A DNA stretch of 64,000 bases from positions 62,001-126,000 of the forward strand of contig NZ_CP085155.1 of assembly GCF_022788695.1 (NCBI RefSeq). The letters are read 5' to 3'. Below, piece after piece: positions 55,650-64,000 of this stretch. Origin of the DNA: Pseudosulfitobacter sp. DSM 107133. GTDB lineage: Bacteria; Pseudomonadota; Alphaproteobacteria; Rhodobacterales; Rhodobacteraceae. Each line of letters begins with the position of its first letter. The first letter of the stretch is position 1. The notes beneath the pieces were generated by a model. That model did no database searches, was not told where the DNA came from, and saw only the letters and a program-made list of their open reading frames with translations. Both the position numbers and the translations under genes were made by a program.

Positions 55650-58600
55650 TTTCTGGGGCCGCACGCGCCTTGCTCCCATGACTGCTGTGGTCCTGGGGTT
55701 GATTGCGCCACATGCGGTTTTTGCTGATGGCGCGCTGCCGCAGGGTGGCAGTGTTGTTCAGGGCCAGGTGGCCATCGGCACGCCAGCGCCGGGTGCGATG
55801 GTGCTGGATCAATCCACCGACCGTGCGATTGTGAACTGGAACGGGTTTTCGATCGGTCAGGGCAATTCGGTCGACATCCGGCAGCCCTCGACATCCAGTG
55901 CGATCCTCAACCGTGTGACCGGCGACACCACCAGTGAAATTCACGGACGTTTAAGCGCCACGGGTCAGGTCTTTGTGGTCAATCCCAACGGGCTCATCAT
56001 CGGCAAACAGGGCGAGGTCAGCGCGGGCGGTGGCTTTGTCGGGTCGACGTTGGACACCAAAGACAGCGACTTTATGGCGGGCCGTCTGCGGTTCGATGGT
56101 TTGGGCACCTCGGCCGAGGTCAGCAATGCGGGCCGCGTTGTCATCGGGCGTGGCGGGTTTGCCGCCCTGCTGGGCGGGCGCGTGTCAAACTCGGGGCTTG
56201 TGATGGTGCCGATGGGGCGTATCGGGTTCGGGGGCGGCGAGCGGGCCACCCTTGATCTGTCGGGCGATCGTTTCTTGCAGGTCGAAGTGCCCTCCGAAGG
56301 CGACACCGACGAGATGCGCGCGCTGATCGAAAACTCGGGCACGGTTTCGGCAGAAGGCGGGCTTATCGAAATGCGCGCGGCCACGGCGCGCGATGCGGCG
56401 CGCAATGCCATCAACCTGTCGGGCGTGGCCGAGGCGCGCTCGGTCTCGGTGCACAATGGCACGATTGTTCTGGGTGGCGGTGACGGCGGACGTGTCAGGG
56501 TGACGGGCCGGGTCAGCACCCAACGCGCCGCCCCGTCGCGCCCCGATATCATCGTGGAAACGTCCAAGCGGCCGCTGGCGCGGCGCGGCGGCGGCGATGT
56601 GACCATTATTGGCCACCAGATCGAACTGGCCGGTGCACGGATCGAGGCCAGCGGCGAAAACGGCGGTGGCACGATCCGCATCGGGGGCGATTACATGGGG
56701 CAGGGGACCTTGCCCCATGCGCTGTATCTGGGTGTTGATGCGGATACGGTGATTACCGCGGATGCAGGCCAGTCCGGCGACGGGGGACAGGTCATCCTGT
56801 GGTCTGACGATGTGACCGCCTTTGACGGCTTTATTTCCGCGCGCGGCGGTGCCGAGGGCGGCGACGGCGGGTCTGTGGAAGTGTCGGGAAAGCGCACGCT
56901 GGCCTTCACTGGCCGTGTCAATACACTGGCCCCTGAGGGGCGCGCAGGCACGCTGCTGCTTGATCCACGCAACGTTGTCATCTCGGGCGATCCCAGCTCG
57001 GAACCACCCTTTTGTTGCGGTGTCTACACGCCGACGGCGGACGATTCCGTTTTGAACGTCGCAGAGCTTGTCGGCAATCTGGAAACGACCAACGTTGTCG
57101 TCAATACCGGCGCGGACGGGGTTCAGAACGGCGACATCACCGTGGCCGCCGACATCAATTGGACTGCGGCGACACAGCTGGCATTCGAGGCCGTTGGAAA
57201 CGTCGTGCTGAATGCTGCGGTGAACAATGCGGCAGGTGATTTTGAGATCAGCGCGGGCGGCACGATCACCACGGATGCGGCGGGCACGGTCAACGTCAAC
57301 CAATTCAGCTTGGTCCAAGGGGACTGGTCCCAGATTGCGGCAACACTGCCTGCCTTTTCTGCGCAAGATTTCCAGCTGACACAATCGGTGGATACCAGTT
57401 TCCTGCGTGCGCTAAGCGGGGATGGCACCGTTGCATTGCCCTATGCGCTGGCTGACATCTACGGTGTGCAGGGCATCGGTTCGCAGACGCTTCTGGATCA
57501 GAACTTTACGCTTGCCGGTCCCATTGACGCCACCCAGACAGCCGGATGGAACGGCGGCGAAGGGTTCGTCGGGATCGAGGGGCTGGGATTTACCGGTTTC
57601 AGCGGCAGCCTTGACGGTCAGGGCAACAGCATTGACGGGCTGACGCAGGATGTAACGACGGCGGGGATGTTCGCGCTGACGCGCGGCGCACAGATCAGCA
57701 ATCTGACGCTGAACAATGTGTCGATTGCGGGGAACGCCGACACAGGCGGGTTGGTGGCATTGGCCATTGATACGCAGATTGACAACGTTCAGGTCAGCGG
57801 CGCCATTACGGCGCAGGGTGCGACTGTGGCTGGTGGCATTGTGGGCGAATTGCGCAATGCCGCCTCAACGCTGAGCAACAGCAGCTTCACCGGAACCCTT
57901 GACTTAAGTGGTGCAGGCGAAAGCAGCCTGAGTGCCGGCGGGCTGGTCGGCAACAACAACCTGGGCACCGTCAGCGACAGCACGGTCAATGCCCAGATCA
58001 CCGAGACCGGAGCGGTCTTTGGCAGCCGCGATATTGGCGGCGCCGTGGGTACGAACCGCGGTGTCATGACAACGGTCGGCACGCAAGGCGCGCTACAGTC
58101 GACCGCCGAGGGCGCGACACTTGTTGCGGGCGGTCTCGCCGGCAGAAACCTGTCGCTGGAGGGCATCACCGACAGCACGAGTGCGATGAATGTCACAATC
58201 CGCAATACAAGCCTTGATACGGCCATCGCAGGTGGACTGGTCGGCTCAAACATCGGCACCGTGACGGGGACGCAGTCAAACGGAACGGTGTCTGTATCCA
58301 ACGCGGGCGGGTTTATGACTGTCGGCGGGTTGATCGGGGCCAATACAAGCACGCTTGTCAGACCGGTCGACAACAACGTGGCGACCGGGAATGTGACGGT
58401 CAATTCCATCTCGGACTCCGAAAGTTTCCGCCTGGCCACTGTCGGAGGCATGTTCGGCAGGAATAACGGTCCCGCCAATGCGAACATCGCGACGGGGGAT
58501 GTCACGGTCAGCTCGCGGGGCGTGCCCACGCGGGTTGGCGGATTCGTCGGCCTGAACTCGGGCGAGACCGAGGGCAGTGGCGAAGGCCAGATTGCACGCT

Positions 58601-61600
58601 CGTATGCAACGGGCGCTGTATCTGTCGAGGCGACACAGGACAGCGAAGTGGGCGGTTTTGCGGGCCTGAATGATGGAACGATCGTAGATGCCTTTGCATC
58701 CGGTTCCGTGGGCTTCACGGCGCCGGTTTTTGCCAGGGGAGACGCATCGACGCCACAGCAGGCGGACATTGGCGGGTTCGCGGGTGCGTCCACAAATGAC
58801 ATGAACCGCACAGCAGCGCGGGGCGATGTGCTTGTATCTTCGGATGATGTTCAAATTCGCATGGGGGGTCATACTGGCTATAACTCATTCGGTCAGATCT
58901 TGAACAGCTATGCGGGCGGCAGCGTGGTCAGCACGTCAGGCGTCGGGCAACAGGTTGGCGGGTTGGTGGGCGTGACCACTTCGGGTGCGATCACGAACAC
59001 CTATGCCACAGGATTAGTTTCCGCCAATGGCGCGGGAGCCGCGCAAACGGGTGGGCTGATCGGTGTGAATACGCCTCCCGCGACGTTCGGTCAGACGGTG
59101 GTCACCGCGTCTTACTGGGATACAGAGCGCAGCGGACAGGCGGATGGCGGTCTGGCAGAGCTGGGTTTCGGCCTGACCACGGCGCAATTCAGGGACACGG
59201 ATGGATTCTTTGCCCTGGCCGGTGCGGCGGGCTGGGATTTTGCAGATGTCTGGGCGCCGGGCGGCACTGGCACTGATCCTGCCATCTACACCATCGACCG
59301 GGTGATCTTTGCAATGCCCGATCCGCTGGATCTGACATATGGCGAAACGACGGGCGCGACGGCGACAGGATCAATTGCAGGGGGACCGGAGGTCTATGTC
59401 TTTGCCGATACAGGGGAAACGCTGGATACGGCGCCTGTATTTGACACGCTGACCTTTGCGGATGAAACCGTCGGGACGCAGGCGTTCAGCGTTGATACCA
59501 GCCCGCTGACCAGCTCGACCGCGCGCACTTGGTCTGTGGTTGCTCTGAGCGGCAGCGTCGATATTACACCTGCGCCCTTGGAACTGACCGCAAACGACGC
59601 GACCAAGACCTATGGCACGGCACTGACCTTTGATGGGACCGAGTTTGCAGTGACGGGGGGGACGCTTTTCTTCGCCGACAGTGTTGACACCATAGGGCTT
59701 TCATCAGCGGGAAGCGTGGCAGACGCCCAGGTTGGCGATGGTCCTTATACTATTGAAAACACGGGCGGTATTGCCGGGAGCGGTCTTGAAAACTACGCCA
59801 TCAGCTTTGTCGAGGGCACGCTGGACGTCACCCGCGCACCGCTGGAGCTGACGGTGAATGACGCCACCAAGACCTACGGCACGGCGCTGTCCTTTGACGG
59901 CACCGAGTTTACGGTGACCGGCGGGGCGTTGTTCTTTGCCGACAGTGTCGACAGCATCGGGATCGCCTCGGCGGGCGCTGCGGCAGATGCGCAAGTGGCG
60001 GACGGGCCGTTTGCGATCACCGGCAGTGCGCCGGTGACGGGGACGCGGACCGACAACTACGACATCGCCATTCTGGACGGCACGCTGGACGTGACCCGCG
60101 CGCCGCTTGAGCTGACGGTGAATGACGCCACCAAGACCTACGGCACGGCGCTGGCCTTTGACGGGACCGAGTTTACGGTGACCGGCGGGGCGTTGTTCTT
60201 TGCCGACAGCGTTGACAGCATCGGGATTGCCTCGGCGGGCGCTGCGGCGGATGCGCAGGTGGCGGACGGGCCGTTTGCGATCACCGGCAGCGCGCCGGTG
60301 ACGGGGACGCGGACCGACAACTACGACATCGCCATTCTGGACGGCACGCTGGACGTAACGCGGGCACCGCTTGAGCTGACGGTGAATGACGCCACCAAGA
60401 CCTACGGCACGGCGCTGGCCTTTGACGGCACCGAGTTCACGGTGACCGGCGGGGCGTTGTTCTTTGCCGACAGCGTGGACAGCATCGGGATTGCCTCGGC
60501 GGGTGCTGCGGCGGATGCGCAAGTGGCGGACGGGCCGTTTGCGATCACCGGCAGTGCGCCGGTGACGGGGACGCGGACCGACAACTACGACATCGCCATT
60601 CTGGACGGCACGCTGGACGTGACCCGCGCACCGCTTGAGCTGACGGTGAATGACGCCACCAAGACCTACGGCACCGCGCTGGCCTTTGACGGCACCGAGT
60701 TCACGGTGACCGGCGGGGCGTTGTTCTTTGCCGACAGCGTTGACAGCATCGGGATTGCCTCGGCGGGCGCTGCGGCAGATGCGCAAGTGGCGGACGGCCC
60801 GTTTGCAATCACCGGCAGCGCGCCGGTGAGCGGGACACGCACGGACAACTATGACATCGCCATTCTGGACGGCACGCTGGACGTGACGCGGGCACCGCTG
60901 GAGCTGACGGTGAATGACGCCACCAAGACCTACGGCACGGCGCTGTCCTTTGACGGCACCGAGTTCACAGTGACCGGCGGGGCGTTGTTCTTTGCCGACA
61001 GCGTGGACAGCATCGGGATCGCCTCGGCGGGTGCGGCGGCAGATGCGCAGGTGGCGGACGGGCCGTTTGCAATCACCGGCAGCGCGCCGGTGAGCGGGAC
61101 ACGCACGGACAATTATGACATCGCCATTCTGGACGGCACGCTGGACGTGACCCGCGCGCCGCTTGAGCTGACGGCGGATGATGCCACCAAGACAGAAGGG
61201 TCGGTCCTGACATTTGCAGGTACTGAATTCTCAGCCGATGGGCTGCTGTTCGGTGACACGGTAACGCGTGTGGACCTGAGCAGTGACGGTGCCGCCGCGC
61301 AAGCGTCTGCGGCTGACAGTCCATATGCCATTGTGGCGGGTTCGCCTGAGGGGTCGGGACTCGAAAACTACGATATCCGTTTTACGGATGGCACGCTGAC
61401 CGTTGAACGGACGGCGCCAATCACCAGTGAACCGACCATAAGCTCGGCAACAGCGTCCTTTGGGTTGCCCAATCCGACGGATACGATTGTGCTGACCGTG
61501 CCGGGTGGCGGGCCTGTTGCGTCCGCGCCTGCATCGGCGGGCAACGGATCGGCGCTGCGCGCTGCGCGCGAGACCTTGCAGGTTGTCCAGGGCCTGTCGA

Positions 61601-62034
61601 CATCTTTTGAAGTTGCGGCAGCCGGGTGCAACGAGAGTTCTGACGACGTGACACGCTACATGGCGTGCCTGTCGGATGCGCTGAATGATTTTGCCAATGA
61701 GCTGGACGCGATTTCGACCGATCTGCCACCTGCCATGCAGGATGTGGCGCGTATCATTCGCGATGCACAGCGCAGTGTTGCGCAGGCGCGCATCCGTGCA
61801 GAACGACGTCTGGCAGGGGCCACATCCCAGGCGCAGCGCGAGCAGATTGCGCGGGATGCCTTTGGCGAGGCGCGTGCAGCGCTTGACACGGCAGCCGGTG
61901 AAATCCGCAAGTCCATCTCGCTTGTCCGCGCGGAAGATCCCGAGCTGGCCGCAGTGCAGCGCGCAACGATTGTCACTGTCGCGGCCGCCATCGACAACGC
62001 CGGGATCGAGCTTAGCCGCGCCACGGGTCTGTGA
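55600..62034 (+). CDS. TpsA exoprotein: filamentous-haemagglutinin-type with GLUG-like and MBG repeats
   Basis: The product has 2,144 residues. An extended signal region with a hydrophobic core (T-A-V-V-L-G-L-I-A-P-H-A-V-F-A) precedes the TPS secretion domain, marked by V-N-W-N-G-F-S-I-G-Q and V-V-N-P-N-G-L-I-I-G. A central beta-helical part contains GLUG-like motifs of the form G-G-L-V-G-x-N and G-G-F-V-G-x-N (about 57,700-59,100). Seven MBG-type units follow (59572-61410). The last 200 or so residues are alpha-helical and charged, unusual for a TpsA, with a possible coiled coil. The protein should be a secreted or surface adhesin passed through TpsB. Its stop overlaps the caspase-like gene start. 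Confidence 0.92.
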   Translation: MVRITRVSAFRVISASDFWGRTRLAPMTAVVLGLIAPHAVFADGALPQGGSVVQGQVAIGTPAPGAMVLDQSTDRAIVNWNGFSIGQGNSVDIRQPSTSSAILNRVTGDTTSEIHGRLSATGQVFVVNPNGLIIGKQGEVSAGGGFVGSTLDTKDSDFMAGRLRFDGLGTSAEVSNAGRVVIGRGGFAALLGGRVSNSGLVMVPMGRIGFGGGERATLDLSGDRFLQVEVPSEGDTDEMRALIENSGTVSAEGGLIEMRAATARDAARNAINLSGVAEARSVSVHNGTIVLGGGDGGRVRVTGRVSTQRAAPSRPDIIVETSKRPLARRGGGDVTIIGHQIELAGARIEASGENGGGTIRIGGDYMGQGTLPHALYLGVDADTVITADAGQSGDGGQVILWSDDVTAFDGFISARGGAEGGDGGSVEVSGKRTLAFTGRVNTLAPEGRAGTLLLDPRNVVISGDPSSEPPFCCGVYTPTADDSVLNVAELVGNLETTNVVVNTGADGVQNGDITVAADINWTAATQLAFEAVGNVVLNAAVNNAAGDFEISAGGTITTDAAGTVNVNQFSLVQGDWSQIAATLPAFSAQDFQLTQSVDTSFLRALSGDGTVALPYALADIYGVQGIGSQTLLDQNFTLAGPIDATQTAGWNGGEGFVGIEGLGFTGFSGSLDGQGNSIDGLTQDVTTAGMFALTRGAQISNLTLNNVSIAGNADTGGLVALAIDTQIDNVQVSGAITAQGATVAGGIVGELRNAASTLSNSSFTGTLDLSGAGESSLSAGGLVGNNNLGTVSDSTVNAQITETGAVFGSRDIGGAVGTNRGVMTTVGTQGALQSTAEGATLVAGGLAGRNLSLEGITDSTSAMNVTIRNTSLDTAIAGGLVGSNIGTVTGTQSNGTVSVSNAGGFMTVGGLIGANTSTLVRPVDNNVATGNVTVNSISDSESFRLATVGGMFGRNNGPANANIATGDVTVSSRGVPTRVGGFVGLNSGETEGSGEGQIARSYATGAVSVEATQDSEVGGFAGLNDGTIVDAFASGSVGFTAPVFARGDASTPQQADIGGFAGASTNDMNRTAARGDVLVSSDDVQIRMGGHTGYNSFGQILNSYAGGSVVSTSGVGQQVGGLVGVTTSGAITNTYATGLVSANGAGAAQTGGLIGVNTPPATFGQTVVTASYWDTERSGQADGGLAELGFGLTTAQFRDTDGFFALAGAAGWDFADVWAPGGTGTDPAIYTIDRVIFAMPDPLDLTYGETTGATATGSIAGGPEVYVFADTGETLDTAPVFDTLTFADETVGTQAFSVDTSPLTSSTARTWSVVALSGSVDITPAPLELTANDATKTYGTALTFDGTEFAVTGGTLFFADSVDTIGLSSAGSVADAQVGDGPYTIENTGGIAGSGLENYAISFVEGTLDVTRAPLELTVNDATKTYGTALSFDGTEFTVTGGALFFADSVDSIGIASAGAAADAQVADGPFAITGSAPVTGTRTDNYDIAILDGTLDVTRAPLELTVNDATKTYGTALAFDGTEFTVTGGALFFADSVDSIGIASAGAAADAQVADGPFAITGSAPVTGTRTDNYDIAILDGTLDVTRAPLELTVNDATKTYGTALAFDGTEFTVTGGALFFADSVDSIGIASAGAAADAQVADGPFAITGSAPVTGTRTDNYDIAILDGTLDVTRAPLELTVNDATKTYGTALAFDGTEFTVTGGALFFADSVDSIGIASAGAAADAQVADGPFAITGSAPVSGTRTDNYDIAILDGTLDVTRAPLELTVNDATKTYGTALSFDGTEFTVTGGALFFADSVDSIGIASAGAAADAQVADGPFAITGSAPVSGTRTDNYDIAILDGTLDVTRAPLELTADDATKTEGSVLTFAGTEFSADGLLFGDTVTRVDLSSDGAAAQASAADSPYAIVAGSPEGSGLENYDIRFTDGTLTVERTAPITSEPTISSATASFGLPNPTDTIVLTVPGGGPVASAPASAGNGSALRAARETLQVVQGLSTSFEVAAAGCNESSDDVTRYMACLSDALNDFANELDAISTDLPPAMQDVARIIRDAQRSVAQARIRAERRLAGATSQAQREQIARDAFGEARAALDTAAGEIRKSISLVRAEDPELAAVQRATIVTVAAAIDNAGIELSRATGL
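59572..61410 (+). repeat. Seven MBG-type tandem units, five nearly identical, 264-nt period
   Basis: Units start at 59572, 59836, 60100, 60364, 60628, 60892 and 61156, each beginning A-P-L-E-L-T. Units 2-6 are almost identical at DNA level. Their protein differences are few, mainly S or A after T-A-L and T or S in A-P-V-x-G-T-R-T. Units 1 and 7 are diverged, and unit 7 is 85 rather than 88 residues. This pattern indicates recent internal duplication, and the copy number is likely to vary between strains. Confidence 0.95.
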
Positions 62035-63932
62035 TGCTTCGGCTTGCGCTGCTTCTCGCGTTTTGGCTAACGGGCGCTGCGTGGGCCGAGACGCGTCTGG
62101 CGTTGGTGATTGGCAATTCGACCTACACGCGGATCAGCGCGCTGGATAACCCGCGCAACGATGCGCTGGATATCTCGGTGGCGTTGGAGGGATTGGGCTT
62201 TGACGTGATGCTGGAGATTGATGTCACGCGGGAACGGTTCGGGACATTGATCGAGACTTTTGGCACAAAGGCCGAAAGCGCGGATGTGGTCCTGCTGTAT
62301 TATGCAGGTCACGGGTTTCAGGTGGACGGGCGCAACTATCTTGTGCCGACGGATGCCGCGATCGGGTCGGCGGCGGATGTGGCCTCGCAGACCATGCTTC
62401 TGGACCGGCTTTTGCAGGTCATGGAGCGTTCGGACGGGGTAAAGCTGGTGTTTCTGGATGCCTGTCGCGACAATCCTTTTGGCACCGTCGTGGATGACCC
62501 GCGTTTGGGCACCGGGCTGGCCCGTGTGGGGACGGCGGCGAATTTTCTGTTCTCCTACGCCACGCAGCCGGACAATGTGGCCTATGACGGCACCGGACGT
62601 AACAGCTTTTTCACCGAAGCGGTGCTGCACCACATCTACACCCCCGGACAAGAGGTGGCGCAGATGATGATTGGCGTGCGGCGCGATGTGCTGGCGGCGA
62701 CGGGGGGCAAGCAGATCCCGTGGGAAAACTCGTCGCTGACGCGCACGTTCCAGTTCAACACCAACCCCGAGACGATCTCGGAAGAGAGCATGCTTTACCA
62801 GATCGCGGTGGACGAGCGTGACGGTGAACTTCTGGCGCTGTATCTTGATCGATATCCTGAGGGGGCCCATGCCCAGGAAGCACTGGCCTTTCTGGATACG
62901 GGCACGCGGACGCGGGCGCTGGGGGCGGTGGACGAGGATGCCAGGGCGCAGCGCTGGTGGGAGCTTGCGCGACGCAGCCGGATGCGCCCGCTGCTTGAGC
63001 TTTATATCGAGCGCTACCCGGATGCGGACAACCGCGCAGAAGCGCAGCGGCTGCTCAGCAACCTGCCGCGTCCCGAGGATGCGGCACCGGGCAAGATTTG
63101 CGAGCGTCTGGCAACCCATCCCCGCGATGCCACGGCAGAAAATCGCGGTGTGCCCTTTTCGCGGCTGCAACAGAACGCATTTGCGGCCATTCAGGCGTGC
63201 AGTGCAGCCGCTTCGCGCCAGCCGGAGCTGCCCCATTACACGGCCCTTCTGGCGCGCGCGACTGCGGCATCGGGAGATCTGGAACGGGCGGTGGTCTTTT
63301 ACGTCAATGCGGCAGAGCGGGGTGATCTGCGTGCTATGGTCAGCCTTGCCCAATTGACCGAACGCGGCGCCGCTGTACCGCAGGACCCGGCGCGCGCGCT
63401 TGCGCTTTATGAACGTGCAGCACAGGGGGGAAGCCACGATGCGATGATCAATCTGGCGATCACCTTGCTGGAGACCGGCGCGGATCAGCCCCGCGCGCTG
63501 GCCTTGTTACAGCGCGCCTCGAACGAAGGGTCGGCCAAGGCAACCTTCAACCTTGGGGTTCTGGCGCAGGATGGCGTTGGCGCGGGCCCGGAAGAAGCAT
63601 TGGCCTATTTCCGCAAGGCGGCGCAGGACGGGGAGCCCGAGGGCTTTCGTGCGGCGGCAATCCTGCTGGACGAGGGACGCGGCGTGCCGCGTGATCCGCA
63701 GTCGGCCGCGATCATGTTGCTGCGCGGTGCAGCCGAAGACCGCGGAGAGGTTGTGCAACAGCTGAGCACAGACACAGACCAGTGGACGCCGCAGACCATC
63801 CGCGCGGTTCAGGGATTGCTTAAGGAGGCCGGATATTACACCGCGGCCATCGACGGCTTGCCCGGATCGAATTTCACCGCGGCGCTGGAGAAATGGCGCA
63901 ACGGCGGGTTCAAGCCTGCGGTTCTGCAATAG
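62034..63932 (+). CDS. Secreted caspase-like peptidase (C14) with Sel1-type repeats
   Basis: The ATG at 62034 overlaps the tpsA stop by one base; a GTG lies one codon earlier. The product has 632 residues. A signal peptide (L-L-L-A-F-W-L-T-G-A-A-W-A) leads into a caspase-like p20 domain: A-L-V-I-G-N-S-x-Y, the catalytic His in L-L-Y-Y-A-G-H-G-F-Q and the catalytic Cys in F-L-D-A-C-R-D-N-P-F. The middle is helical with TPR-like character. The C-terminal part (about 420-600) contains Sel1-like units such as A-M-V-S-L-A-Q-L and A-T-F-N-L-G-V-L-A-Q-D-G-V-G. The end resembles a small peptidoglycan-binding helix bundle. Coupling to tpsA suggests it processes or controls the exoprotein, but no target is known. 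Confidence 0.9.
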   Translation: MLRLALLLAFWLTGAAWAETRLALVIGNSTYTRISALDNPRNDALDISVALEGLGFDVMLEIDVTRERFGTLIETFGTKAESADVVLLYYAGHGFQVDGRNYLVPTDAAIGSAADVASQTMLLDRLLQVMERSDGVKLVFLDACRDNPFGTVVDDPRLGTGLARVGTAANFLFSYATQPDNVAYDGTGRNSFFTEAVLHHIYTPGQEVAQMMIGVRRDVLAATGGKQIPWENSSLTRTFQFNTNPETISEESMLYQIAVDERDGELLALYLDRYPEGAHAQEALAFLDTGTRTRALGAVDEDARAQRWWELARRSRMRPLLELYIERYPDADNRAEAQRLLSNLPRPEDAAPGKICERLATHPRDATAENRGVPFSRLQQNAFAAIQACSAAASRQPELPHYTALLARATAASGDLERAVVFYVNAAERGDLRAMVSLAQLTERGAAVPQDPARALALYERAAQGGSHDAMINLAITLLETGADQPRALALLQRASNEGSAKATFNLGVLAQDGVGAGPEEALAYFRKAAQDGEPEGFRAAAILLDEGRGVPRDPQSAAIMLLRGAAEDRGEVVQQLSTDTDQWTPQTIRAVQGLLKEAGYYTAAIDGLPGSNFTAALEKWRNGGFKPAVLQ

Positions 63933-63942
63933 GCGCGCGGCC

Positions 63943-64000
63943 TTATTCCCGCGCGTCAATGATCCGTGCCGCAACGCCGATGATTTCCCCCTCGCGTCCC
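63943..64000 (-). CDS. 3' end of an unidentified minus-strand gene
   Basis: On the minus strand an open frame enters from the right edge and stops at 63943-63945. It encodes 18 final residues (G-R-E-G-E-I-I-G-V-A-A-R-I-I-D-A-R-E). The spacing of 10 nt from the converging caspase-like gene fits a real gene end. Too little is visible to name a family. Confidence 0.4.
   Translation of the reverse strand, partial: GREGEIIGVAARIIDARE

Noticed and set aside
59836..61155. Regularly spaced direct repeats suggesting a CRISPR-like array
   Set aside because: The 264-nt units are coding, in frame and encode MBG domains; there are no short repeats with unique spacers and no cas genes.

Overview
This 64 kb window is GC-rich, densely coding alphaproteobacterial DNA. 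It looks like a marine Rhodobacteraceae (Roseobacter-type) chromosome. The reasons are an alphaproteobacterial-style XylA, TAXI-type TRAP transport, a meta-cleavage homoprotocatechuate operon carrying a self-sufficient CYP116B-type P450, and short intergenic gaps with many 1-8 nt stop/start overlaps. I see no rRNA, tRNA, CRISPR array or intact insertion sequence.

Region 1 (1-26342) is the most unusual part. A giant beta-rich exoprotein (more than 6,600 residues; its start lies left of the window) is followed closely by a DUF3467 protein, a GAF-HlyD fusion, a PqqD-like/M50/HlyD-like membrane protein, and a short SecA-like ATPase that stops inside the helical scaffold. The set reads as a dedicated maturation and export module for the giant protein. 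It has a cytosolic motor, a membrane protease with a possible leader-binding domain, and two periplasmic-adaptor arms, but no ABC transporter. This functional reading is inference.

Region 2 (26343-34504) is a sugar operon: a LacI-type regulator, xylose isomerase, a TIM-barrel isomerase/epimerase, a Gfo/Idh/MocA oxidoreductase, and a ribose/xylose-type ABC importer (ATPase, permease, binding protein). No xylulokinase is present.

Region 3 (34647-43168, minus strand) is a homoprotocatechuate (3,4-dihydroxyphenylacetate) degradation operon in the order hpaF-hpaE-hpaD-semialdehyde dehydrogenase-FAH family-hpaH, ending with the P450-reductase-ferredoxin fusion. An HpaR-type MarR regulator lies 7 kb away at 49855-50310. 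The hpaF promoter and the promoter beside hpaR share the same -35 box and the same operator-like palindrome at the same spacing.

Region 4 (43244-53760) mixes working genes with several decayed ones. The working genes are a TAXI TRAP system with a UspA protein, two class III aminotransferases, and an APH-type kinase paired with the second aminotransferase. The remnants are of UPF0261, DUF924, a TctC binding protein and another class III aminotransferase.

Region 5 (53913-63932) is a two-partner secretion operon: a TpsB outer-membrane transporter, a 2,144-residue TpsA exoprotein with GLUG-like and MBG repeats, and a secreted caspase-like protein with Sel1-type repeats. The right edge holds the 3' end of an unidentified minus-strand gene.
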